Shown here: positions 1-5,351 of the stretch, piece after piece
Position numbering within the stretch: position 1 is the first letter of the stretch
Layout of the letters: each line of letters opens with the position of its first letter
Origin: a bacterium
Lineage (GTDB): Bacteria; JAHJDO01
Reading direction: 5' to 3'
Assembly: GCA_030631525.1 (NCBI GenBank)
Contig: DAOVKY010000070.1
Span: forward strand, 1 to 5,351
Length of the DNA stretch: 5,351 nucleotides
Translations under genes and position numbers: made by a program
The notes under the pieces: generated by a model
Seen by the model: only the letters and a program-made list of their open reading frames with translations
The model's database searches: none
What the model was told of the DNA's origin: nothing

Positions 1-464
1 ATGGTTCCCAGAACAAGTTTGCCAAACCGCCCTTTGTCCAGAGCTTGCTTCAGTTTTTGAATAGGAGGATTAAAGCGGTTTTGCTGAACCACAAATAATT
101 TTAGCCCCATTTTATCGCATTCTTTCAATATTCTGTCAATTTGATCTAGCCTTAATGCCAGAGGTTTTTCCACAACAAAATGCCTGTTAAAATGAATCAA
201 TTCTAATATATTTTCAGCATGCTTACCCGATGGAGTTAAGATACTCAAAACCTGAGGATCTGTCTTTTCTATCATCTCTTCAACACTCTTAAAGACTGGA
301 ATAGAGTGCTTTTCAGCAAAAGTGGTTCCAAGATGATAATCGACATCGTATCCTCCAACAACTTCAGCATCATTAAATCTGTTTAGAGCTATCGCATGTT
401 TGTTGGCTATTGTTCCACAGCCTATTAGAGCAAACCTGATTTTATCGTTGACTTTATTATCCAT
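1..464 (-). CDS. Gfo/Idh/MocA-family NAD(P)-dependent sugar oxidoreductase, WbpB-like (3' part missing)
   Basis: Reading the minus strand from an ATG at 464-462 gives 154 complete codons with no stop before the window edge, so the C-terminal half is missing; family members are usually about 310-360 residues. Residues 9-24 are a typical N-terminal Rossmann strand and glycine loop (IRFALIGCGTIANKHA). Residues 97-101 (VVEKP) carry the family EKP motif, whose lysine lies at the cofactor/substrate site. Residues 124-133 (FVVQQNRFNP) and the following KLKQAL helix match the subgroup often found in O-antigen clusters and annotated as UDP-N-acetyl-2-amino-2-deoxyglucuronate 3-dehydrogenase. That enzyme oxidises C3 of a UDP-uronic acid to a ketone for the neighbouring aminotransferase. 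The start is supported by GAGGA at 475-471, six bases before ATG. It follows the aminotransferase gene by 65 nt, with a palindrome between. The fold is secure; the substrate is inferred from context. Confidence 0.9.
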   Translation of the reverse strand, partial: MDNKVNDKIRFALIGCGTIANKHAIALNRFNDAEVVGGYDVDYHLGTTFAEKHSIPVFKSVEEMIEKTDPQVLSILTPSGKHAENILELIHFNRHFVVEKPLALRLDQIDRILKECDKMGLKLFVVQQNRFNPPIQKLKQALDKGRFGKLVLGT

Positions 465-467
465 TTT

Positions 468-475
468 CTTTCCTC
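468..475 (-). promoter_or_regulatory. Ribosome binding site of the oxidoreductase gene
   Basis: GAGGAAAG on the minus strand, with AGGA ending six bases before the ATG at 464. It fixes the start of the partial oxidoreductase and shows the gene has its own initiation signal, so it need not be coupled to the aminotransferase 65 nt upstream. Confidence 0.7.
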
Positions 476-486
476 GATAATTAACC

Positions 487-511
487 TTAAATGGGGACAG
501 GCCCCATTTAA
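487..511. repeat. Perfect 10-bp palindrome, REP-like, in the intergenic gap
   Basis: The arms TTAAATGGGG (487-496) and CCCCATTTAA (502-511) are exact reverse complements around a 5-nt loop, ACAGG. The element sits between the aminotransferase stop (530) and the oxidoreductase start (464). Neither strand has a uridine tract directly after the stem, so it is not a convincing intrinsic terminator. The GGGGACAGG core resembles, from memory, dispersed palindromes found near REP-associated (Y1) tyrosine transposases in several bacterial groups; no transposase is present here. In the transcript it would form a strong hairpin between two genes, which could protect upstream mRNA from 3' decay or lower expression of the downstream gene. 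The inverted repeat is directly seen; its class is inferred. Confidence 0.65.
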
Positions 512-529
512 TTCAGTTTATCCCCTCGT

Positions 530-1633
530 TCATAACCTATTTACTGCGATTTTTAACTGTTTTATTACATATTCAACCTGGTCATCCGACATGCTGCCGT
601 GAATTGGCAGACTTAATATCTCATCTTTTAATAAGTAAGTGGTAGGAAAGTCTTCAGGCTTGTGTTCAATATAACCATATGCCTTCAGAAATGGCAGTGG
701 AATAGGATAGTGAATCCCTGTATGAATCTCTCTCTCAGCCAAAAATTCCTTTATTCTGTTCCTGTTTTTTACTCTTATCACATAAAGATGATACACATGT
801 CTTACATCGGGTAGGACATCAGGCGTAATAACAATATTTTTCAATTCTTCGTCATATATTTTGGCAATAGCCCTCCTCCGTTCTATCCACTTTTCTAGAT
901 GCTTCAGTTTAACATCAAGAATTGCGGCTTGTAGGCCATCGAGCCGGCTGTTTATTCCTTCAAACTCATGATTATATTTTTCTTTTCTTCCATGGTTGGC
1001 AAGCATTCTTGCTTTTTCTGCAAATTCTTCGTTGCTGGTTACTATTGCTCCTGCATCACCGTAGGCTCCAAGGTTTTTCCCGGGGAAAAAACTGAAACAT
1101 GCAAACGGAGCTGTAGTTCCGGCTTTTTTAGATTTATATTCTGCTCCATGAGCTTGAGCAGCGTCTTCGACTACATGTAAATTGTATCTTTGTGCTATTT
1201 CAATTATAGGATCCATGTCAGCCGGTTGCCCGTAAAGATGAACAGGCAAAATTGCTTTTGTGTTGCTTGTAATAGCGCTCTCAATTTTCTGGACATCAAT
1301 ATTATATGTATGAATATCACAGTCCACAAAAACAACTTTTGCACCTGTCATGGTTATGGCTTCCGGTGTAGCTATGAAAGAATTGGAAACTGTTATAACC
1401 TCATGTCCTTTTCCTATACCTAAGGCTTTTAGAGTTAAAAAAAGTGCATCTGTTCCATTTCCTACACCTATACATTGTTTTGTGCCGATATAATTAGCAT
1501 AATTTTGTTCAAAGGTTTTTAAATACTTACCGCCAATAAAAGCTGAGTCATGAATGACATCGGAAATTGCCTGGTCGATTTCTTCTTTTATTGATTTGTA
1601 TTGGGCTAACAAATCAACGAAAGGTATCTTCAT
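530..1633 (-). CDS. DegT/DnrJ/EryC1/StrS PLP-dependent sugar aminotransferase, WbpE-like
   Basis: A complete 367-residue protein, normal length for the family, which transfers an amino group (usually from glutamate) to a keto group on a nucleotide sugar using pyridoxal phosphate. The N-terminus IPFVDL with a following Q-Y is typical. NGTDAL (59-64) lies in the cofactor phosphate-binding region, VEDAAQAHGA (155-164) contains the Asp that contacts the PLP ring, SFFPGKNLGAYGDAGA (181-196) contains the Schiff-base lysine K186, and NSRLDGLQAAIL (228-239) and HYPIPL (308-313) are further family motifs. The ATG at 1633 is preceded by a strong AAAGGAG. The adjacent Gfo/Idh/MocA gene suggests it aminates a 3-keto UDP-sugar, as WbpE does. 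FdtB/QdtB-type dTDP-3-keto-6-deoxyhexose aminotransferases are close relatives and cannot be excluded. A candidate promoter with a structured leader lies directly upstream. Confidence 0.93.
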   Translation of the reverse strand: MKIPFVDLLAQYKSIKEEIDQAISDVIHDSAFIGGKYLKTFEQNYANYIGTKQCIGVGNGTDALFLTLKALGIGKGHEVITVSNSFIATPEAITMTGAKVVFVDCDIHTYNIDVQKIESAITSNTKAILPVHLYGQPADMDPIIEIAQRYNLHVVEDAAQAHGAEYKSKKAGTTAPFACFSFFPGKNLGAYGDAGAIVTSNEEFAEKARMLANHGRKEKYNHEFEGINSRLDGLQAAILDVKLKHLEKWIERRRAIAKIYDEELKNIVITPDVLPDVRHVYHLYVIRVKNRNRIKEFLAEREIHTGIHYPIPLPFLKAYGYIEHKPEDFPTTYLLKDEILSLPIHGSMSDDQVEYVIKQLKIAVNRL

Positions 1634-1639
1634 CGTCTG

Positions 1640-1646
1640 CTCCTTT
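1640..1646 (-). promoter_or_regulatory. Ribosome binding site of the aminotransferase gene
   Basis: AAAGGAG on the minus strand, six bases before the ATG at 1633. It is the strongest well-spaced Shine-Dalgarno site in the window and supports the chosen start. A second Shine-Dalgarno-like AGGAGGT lies upstream at 1696-1690, without a properly spaced ATG. Confidence 0.8.
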
Positions 1647-1689
1647 AATAAGGTAAACTGAATTTTGGGCTCAAAGTTTTTGTGCTACT

Positions 1690-1737
1690 ACCTCCTGACT
1701 ATTGGAAGAAACAGTTCTTCCCCCGTCATTTAGAGGT
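1690..1737 (-). promoter_or_regulatory. Nested stem-loop in the 5' leader of the aminotransferase transcript
   Basis: Three co-linear complementary pairs enclose one another. They are ACCTC (1690-1694) with GAGGT (1733-1737), TGAC (1696-1699) with GTCA (1725-1728), and a perfect 7-bp inner stem GGAAGAA (1704-1710) with TTCTTCC (1715-1721) closing a 4-nt loop. The predicted transcription start, about 7 nt past the -10 at 1743-1748, falls at the outer edge of the structure, so the mRNA would begin with this hairpin and then run about 55 nt to the ribosome site. The outer stem pairs the Shine-Dalgarno-like AGGAGGT (1696-1690). A competing pairing of CTGAC/GTCAG (1740-1736 with 1699-1695, minus strand) is also possible. 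No T-run follows, so it is not a simple attenuator. Possible roles are mRNA stabilisation, a protein-binding site or transcription-factor recruitment. I do not recognise it as a named riboswitch. Confidence 0.5.
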
Positions 1738-1742
1738 CAGTA

Positions 1743-1772
1743 AGTATAAACATTTTCCCATATAAACATCAA
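1743..1772 (-). promoter_or_regulatory. Candidate sigma-70/sigma-A promoter for the aminotransferase-oxidoreductase unit
   Basis: On the minus strand, TTGATG (1772-1767, four of six to TTGACA) and TATACT (1748-1743, five of six to TATAAT) are separated by 18 bases. It lies in the 258-nt non-coding gap and points at the aminotransferase, with a predicted leader of about 100 nt. The position right after the tightly packed upstream block and just before a structured leader makes a true internal promoter plausible. AT-rich DNA produces such matches by chance, so it is not proven. Confidence 0.5.
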
Positions 1773-1891
1773 GGGTTCTTAACTGTATCCTGAATTGCTG
1801 CGGTCTCTTTATTGTGCTTCAGAGACATGAAAACAGCCATAAAATGGCAAGAGCTGTGTGTAAAAAAACGGCAAGTATTTTTATGACTCAA

Positions 1892-3037
1892 TTAGGATTC
1901 TTGTATTAAGCTGTCATAAATATTTAATAACTTCTTTTCTTCGCTATCCCACACAAAGTAATCTTTACACTTTAGAACGCCTTTTATTTTATCTTTGATC
2001 TCTTCACTTGATATTTTTTCTATTGTGTCTATAAGTGCCTGTTCGTTTACCAGAGATTTCCACCCACATTTATACTTGTCTATTATTTTCCCCATGTCTG
2101 GAAAATCGCTTACGATTACAGGCAGTCCGCTTACTATGTATTCAAAAAGTTTATTGGGAAGGGAATAATAATAGCTTAAACTGATATTTTCTATCATGCA
2201 GATTCCGACATCAGCACCTTTAGCATAGCTTATAATATCTCCTGGTTTTACAGCAGGGTGGAAATGAATATTTGGAAAATTCTTTTCATATTTTTTGACC
2301 GTATCTTCTAATTCTCCATATCCCATGAAGACAATGTGTTTTTTCCTGTTTACCTTTGAAAAAACATCGAGTAATATTTCGATACTCCTGCCATTACTTA
2401 ATCCGCCGTGGTAGATATACAATATTTCATTATCTTGTATTTTAAATGTGTCTTTTAGAATATGATTTGATTTGCTGGAGTAGTTTTCCTGATAGGGGAA
2501 ATTCTTAATAATATGTATTTTTTCTAAACCATATTGATTTTGATACCATTCTGCTATCGAATTACTAACAACGATGATTCTGTCCGCATAATTTATTAAA
2601 AGCCTCTCAAGCACTTTGGAAACTCTCTGTCTTATGCCATGCATACCTCTTTCTGTTTCCAGCTCATGTGCATCGTAAATGACTTTTGATTGTGCAAATA
2701 TTTTAAACAACACGGCTATGGGTAAAGTTGATAAGCTGTGGCAGTGAACAAATTTAATGCCTTCTTTTCTGAGTTTAAAAAAAATCTTAAACGCCCATTC
2801 AATGTGTTGCAATACTTTCCAAGAAGAGCCGCCCGGTAAAACCTGGGTTTTCAGAGAAACTCTCCACAGCACTCTCTTGTTATCCAGTTCCTCATGTTCG
2901 TCATAGCCAGCTTCCCATATACCTGCAATAATGACCTTATTGATTAAGCCGGAATGAACAAGACTTTTTGTTTCTTTCAGAATACGGCTTTCGTATTTAA
3001 AACTGGATTGATAAAAATGTAAATTTATGCTGCTCAC
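1892..3037 (-). CDS. Glycosyltransferase, GT4-type (GT-B fold)
   Basis: A complete 381-residue protein of the usual size for GT-B retaining glycosyltransferases, which move a sugar from a nucleotide donor onto a growing lipid-linked oligosaccharide at the cytoplasmic face of the membrane. The N-terminal half has FVHCHSLSTLP (96-106) and VIYDAHELE (119-127), the latter typical of GT4 acceptor-side domains. The C-terminal donor-binding domain starts around IYHGGLSNGRSIE (208-220) and includes VFMGYGELED (236-245) and LPNKLFEYIVSGLPVIVSDF (293-312), the region holding the conserved donor-binding glutamate. No signal peptide or clear membrane span is seen. The start is GTG at 3037-3035; an in-frame stop lies two codons upstream (3043-3041) and the next Met is residue 132, so GTG is almost certainly right. 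It shares one base with the upstream TAG stop. Donor and acceptor are unknown; the cluster suggests an amino or uronic sugar. Confidence 0.9.
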   Translation of the reverse strand: MSSINLHFYQSSFKYESRILKETKSLVHSGLINKVIIAGIWEAGYDEHEELDNKRVLWRVSLKTQVLPGGSSWKVLQHIEWAFKIFFKLRKEGIKFVHCHSLSTLPIAVLFKIFAQSKVIYDAHELETERGMHGIRQRVSKVLERLLINYADRIIVVSNSIAEWYQNQYGLEKIHIIKNFPYQENYSSKSNHILKDTFKIQDNEILYIYHGGLSNGRSIEILLDVFSKVNRKKHIVFMGYGELEDTVKKYEKNFPNIHFHPAVKPGDIISYAKGADVGICMIENISLSYYYSLPNKLFEYIVSGLPVIVSDFPDMGKIIDKYKCGWKSLVNEQALIDTIEKISSEEIKDKIKGVLKCKDYFVWDSEEKKLLNIYDSLIQES

Positions 3038-4194
3038 TATTTATATGTTATTGAAGCGTCTTTTCTTCTATAAGTGGTCATTCTCCTTGCTAACTTGACA
3101 AATGGCTGAAGCTTCTCAACTAGAAAATAACTATTAGGGTAATCCCTGAATGACTTGATGGGTTGAGACATTATAGTTTCAAACTCTTCTTCTGTAAGTC
3201 CCAGTTTTTTTATTACATGTTTCTTATCTTCTTCCAGTAGTTCCGACGGGTAAGGATCTTTTTTCATTTCTTGTAGTGCTTCCTCCCTTGTCATTTGACC
3301 TGAGCAGATCAGGGCAGAAAAATGAGCTTTTCTTTTATCAATATTGAATTTTTTAGGGAGAATATAACACTGGAAAAAACGTGTATATATGGATTCATAA
3401 TGTTTCCCGCCGTAATATTGCCAGCCAAGTTCTTTTTCCAGAAGTTGAATAGCTTCTTCTTTGTTGTATGGAATGTAATTCAAGATGGGTAGATATTTTA
3501 TTTTTTTTACAAGAATATAGTAAGCAAGTTTACGGAGACTAAGCTTGGGCAAACTATTTATTTTGGACTCTCCGAATCTCCTATGGATGCCTTTAACATA
3601 CCGTAAATCTTTCATGTCATATCCCCAGTTCAGAGACATCGATGTTGCTTCAGTAACAACATTACTTCCTGTTAAGATATATTGTATTTTCTTTTTTGCG
3701 GCTGTTTTATACATAAAAGCTACTATGGCATGGTCAGTTGGAATTTCTGCATTGGGAATAGATGCTTTTAAAAAGGACAACTGTAAATCCTTGAATTCCT
3801 CCCAATTAACTACATATTTATGCAGGTCTATACCCAGAGTGTGACATATCTTTTTTATATTAGATTCGGATACCTCCGCATTCCATTCATTGTCCAGATG
3901 AATGGCGTAAGGCTTTAAACCTAATTTCTTAACCACCAGATAAGCCACCATTGAGCTATCAACTCCTCCGCTGAGCCCAATGATGCAGTTATACTCCTTG
4001 TTTCTTCCCTTATTTTTAATTTCATCTACCAGCTGGTTAAGTCTTTGTTCTCCGTCCTTTTTGTAATAAAGCTCCTTCTGTGCTCTTTTCTCATAACTGT
4101 GGCAGCGGTTACATATCCCGTTTTTGTCAAATTGAATGTCAGGGTCTGTTGTGTCCATAATGCATTTTGTGCAGATTTTATAATCGCTTGCCAT
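3037..4194 (-). CDS. N-acetyl sugar amidotransferase, PP-loop ATPase (WbpG/PseA type)
   Basis: This enzyme class uses ATP to activate an acetamido group on a nucleotide sugar and replaces the oxygen with ammonia, giving an acetamidino group. WbpG works with HisH/HisF-like partners that supply the ammonia. Counting from ATG 4194 (385 residues), CTKC (8-11) and CNRC (28-31) form a probable zinc-binding four-cysteine site and IIGLSGGVDSS (71-81) is the PP-loop. A conserved C-terminal part runs from GGKHYESIYTRFFQ (262-275) through IDKRKAHFSALICSGQ (285-300) to MTREEAL (301-307). The frame is open upstream to an ATG at 4251, but those extra residues overlap the membrane-protein gene and do not look like the family. 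The family N-terminus is near YKICTKC, and AGGA (4205-4202) fits ATG 4194 (7-nt spacing) better than the adjacent ATG 4197 (4-nt). ATG 4194 overlaps the upstream TGA stop. Substrate not established; no HisH/HisF gene is in view. Confidence 0.92.
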   Translation of the reverse strand: MASDYKICTKCIMDTTDPDIQFDKNGICNRCHSYEKRAQKELYYKKDGEQRLNQLVDEIKNKGRNKEYNCIIGLSGGVDSSMVAYLVVKKLGLKPYAIHLDNEWNAEVSESNIKKICHTLGIDLHKYVVNWEEFKDLQLSFLKASIPNAEIPTDHAIVAFMYKTAAKKKIQYILTGSNVVTEATSMSLNWGYDMKDLRYVKGIHRRFGESKINSLPKLSLRKLAYYILVKKIKYLPILNYIPYNKEEAIQLLEKELGWQYYGGKHYESIYTRFFQCYILPKKFNIDKRKAHFSALICSGQMTREEALQEMKKDPYPSELLEEDKKHVIKKLGLTEEEFETIMSQPIKSFRDYPNSYFLVEKLQPFVKLARRMTTYRRKDASITYK

Positions 4195-5351
4195 CATTTT
4201 TTCCTGTATGTTGAATAATAAATAATACTCAAAATCCCCATGAAAAGCCATAATGTTCTAAAATCAGAAAGACTTCCACTGACCATAGATTCAAAGAAAA
4301 AGAAAATAAACCACAATGATGTAACAACTTCTTCTTTTTTCGCGCTCTTTTTTTTCAAAATAACGATGGCATTTTTAAAAGAGATTAGAAATAAAGGCCA
4401 GAAAATAAATAGGGCTAAAACCCCAAATGAGACTAAGGATTCCACAAAAAGATTGTGCGGATAACTTCCTTTCCCCTCTCGAAGATACATAAACTCTCCC
4501 ATTCCGATTCCAAGGACAGGATTTTCCTTAAAAAGTTCTACTGCACTTTTTATAGCATTTATACGGTAACTAATACCTTTAGAATAAGCTCCTGAATAGG
4601 ACCATGCCCTTTTAACATCAATCCCTTGAATACTGGCAAAATGCGTGCCTGTAAATGCGATTATGAGTAAGACAGCCGAAACACCAATTAAGCGTAAGCG
4701 GTTTTTCCATGAAAGCTTAAGGATTATAAATAAGAAGGCAAGGATTAATGATATAAGAACACCTCTGGATGGGATAAATGGGATCATAAAAACTAAAGAG
4801 CCGAGGAGGACAAAATTTAATATTTTCCGGATTCTATCCTGTTTAAGAAAAAGAATATTATGCAGAAAGAATAAAATTCCCAGGCCCATCAATAACCCGA
4901 GGCTGACATAGCTTTCTTCTCCGAAAGAACCGAGATGCCAGGTGGAGATTTTGCCAAAGATAAAATTGTGAATAGCCGAAGAAGAGATAGCCAGCACTCC
5001 ATATGAGATCCAGTGAATTATAGTGAGGATTTCAGAGCGTTTTACAGAAAGAAGGAAAAGACCCATATAAAGAAATACATTAAATACAATAAATCTTTCC
5101 GCGTCCCACCAGTTCAGCCGGGTTCCGCTGGAAACAAATGCTGTGGAAAAAAGGACGAGGATGCCCTGGAGTATTACAAGCAGATCCAAATAGTTTAATT
5201 TTTTTAGTTTCCCTTTTTTGAGAATTCTGATACAGGAGTTTATTATGAGCAAAAGTATTGCGAAAACCGTAAGATCAATTGGAAAAAGCTGGATAACTTC
5301 GATATTCTTTAAAAACCCGCTGAAAAAAATCAACACTAAAGTCAGTTCCGG
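4194..5351 (-). CDS. O-antigen polymerase/ligase family membrane protein (Wzy/WaaL-like, 5' end outside window)
   Basis: A hydrophobic protein with roughly 11-12 predicted membrane segments, open to the window edge. A GTG at 5336 could serve as a start (380 residues), but the frame stays open for five more codons (P-E-L-T-L) to base 5351, within what looks like the first membrane helix, so the true start probably lies just outside. Counting from that GTG, the O-antigen ligase (Wzy_C) signature is seen as SRGVLISL (190-197), then a periplasmic-loop region with R258 and NPVLGIGMGEF (272-282), then YPHNLFVESLVSFGVLAL (292-309), followed by closing helices. Such proteins join lipid-linked oligosaccharides outside the membrane, either polymerising repeat units (Wzy) or transferring glycan to an acceptor (WaaL); sequence alone does not separate these. 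The stop TGA (4196-4194) overlaps the amidotransferase start, placing it first in a coupled three-gene block. Confidence 0.85.
   Translation of the reverse strand, partial: PELTLVLIFFSGFLKNIEVIQLFPIDLTVFAILLLIINSCIRILKKGKLKKLNYLDLLVILQGILVLFSTAFVSSGTRLNWWDAERFIVFNVFLYMGLFLLSVKRSEILTIIHWISYGVLAISSSAIHNFIFGKISTWHLGSFGEESYVSLGLLMGLGILFFLHNILFLKQDRIRKILNFVLLGSLVFMIPFIPSRGVLISLILAFLFIILKLSWKNRLRLIGVSAVLLIIAFTGTHFASIQGIDVKRAWSYSGAYSKGISYRINAIKSAVELFKENPVLGIGMGEFMYLREGKGSYPHNLFVESLVSFGVLALFIFWPLFLISFKNAIVILKKKSAKKEEVVTSLWFIFFFFESMVSGSLSDFRTLWLFMGILSIIYYSTYRKK
4202..4205 (-). promoter_or_regulatory. Ribosome binding site deciding the amidotransferase start
   Basis: AGGA followed by an A-run on the minus strand, inside the last codons of the membrane-protein gene. 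It is 7 nt from the ATG at 4194 and 4 nt from the ATG at 4197. It supports the short start over the 58-nt-overlapping ATG at 4251, with translation coupled through the TGATG stop/start overlap. Confidence 0.55.

Noticed and set aside
968..1423. Plus-strand open frames opposite the aminotransferase, and similar ones opposite the amidotransferase and membrane-protein genes.
   Set aside because: They lie wholly inside strongly supported minus-strand genes, have no domain signatures, and are shadows of those genes.
1803..1826. Inverted repeat GTCTCT (1803-1808) and AGAGAC (1821-1826) with a 12-nt loop, upstream of the candidate promoter.
   Set aside because: Six base pairs with a long loop are expected by chance in AT-rich DNA. 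An operator role is possible but nothing else supports it.
1830..1848. Small inverted repeat GCCAT-TTT-ATGGC followed by TGTTTT on the minus strand, downstream of the glycosyltransferase.
   Set aside because: A 5-bp stem and four interrupted T residues make a weak terminator. It may end some transcripts, but I would not annotate it as one.
1861..1870. T-run (seven T on the minus strand) just after the glycosyltransferase stop, possible terminator tail.
   Set aside because: No stable stem lies immediately before it on the minus strand.
1770..1891. The glycosyltransferase reading frame stays open for about 41 codons after its TAA stop, with an internal ATG at 1840.
   Set aside because: A run of this length is not improbable by chance. 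The ATG has no Shine-Dalgarno, the peptide resembles nothing I recognise, and the glycosyltransferase already has full family length, so a lost C-terminus or small gene is unsupported.
4348..4355. A8 tract (coding strand) in the membrane-protein gene, and a T8 tract near 2777-2784 in the glycosyltransferase, as possible phase-variation sites.
   Set aside because: Both genes are in frame. Tracts of eight are common in AT-rich DNA and encode ordinary Lys-rich or Phe-containing segments, so there is no sign of switching.
1..5351. CRISPR array, tRNA/rRNA, insertion sequence or attachment site.
   Set aside because: No regularly spaced repeats, no RNA gene folds and no transposase or integrase coding sequence were seen on either strand.

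Overview
The window is a stretch of a surface-polysaccharide (O-antigen, capsule or exopolysaccharide) biosynthesis locus. All five genes lie on the minus strand, so transcription runs from high to low coordinates. The DNA is AT-rich by eye. Shine-Dalgarno sites are purine-rich AGGA/AAAGGAG types, and two genes may use GTG starts. This fits a low-to-moderate GC bacterium, perhaps a clostridial-type Firmicute. No marker gene is present, so the taxon is a guess and other phyla are possible.

Layout in the direction of transcription. (1) 5351-4194: a multi-spanning membrane protein of the O-antigen polymerase/ligase (Wzy/WaaL-like) family, whose 5' end lies outside the window. (2) About 4194-3037: a PP-loop N-acetyl sugar amidotransferase (WbpG/PseA type), overlapping gene 1 at its stop codon. 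(3) 3037-1892: a GT4-type glycosyltransferase with a GTG start overlapping the stop of gene 2. These three form a tight, probably translationally coupled block. (4) A 258-nt non-coding gap (1634-1891) that contains a good sigma-70-type promoter facing gene 5 and, at the predicted mRNA 5' end, a nested stem-loop. (5) 1633-530: a DegT/DnrJ/EryC1/StrS sugar aminotransferase (WbpE-like). (6) A 65-nt gap holding a perfect 10-bp palindrome. (7) 464-1: the N-terminal 154 codons of a Gfo/Idh/MocA oxidoreductase (WbpB-like), cut by the window edge.

An oxidoreductase, an aminotransferase and an amidotransferase together recall the P. aeruginosa B-band pathway. There WbpB and WbpE install a 3-amino group on UDP-N-acetylglucosaminuronic acid, and WbpG with HisH/HisF-type partners converts an acetamido group to an acetamidino group. 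The window therefore probably helps make an amidinated diamino sugar, adds a sugar to a lipid-linked repeat (glycosyltransferase) and polymerises or ligates the product (Wzy/WaaL-like protein). The HisH/HisF-like partners, the 6-dehydrogenase, the acetyltransferase and any epimerase are not in the window. The exact sugar cannot be read from this sequence, and a legionaminic or pseudaminic acid derivative remains possible.

I see no wholly new system. The most interesting non-coding features are the promoter plus structured leader at 1688-1772, which includes an ops-like GGAGGTAG, and the palindrome at 487-511.
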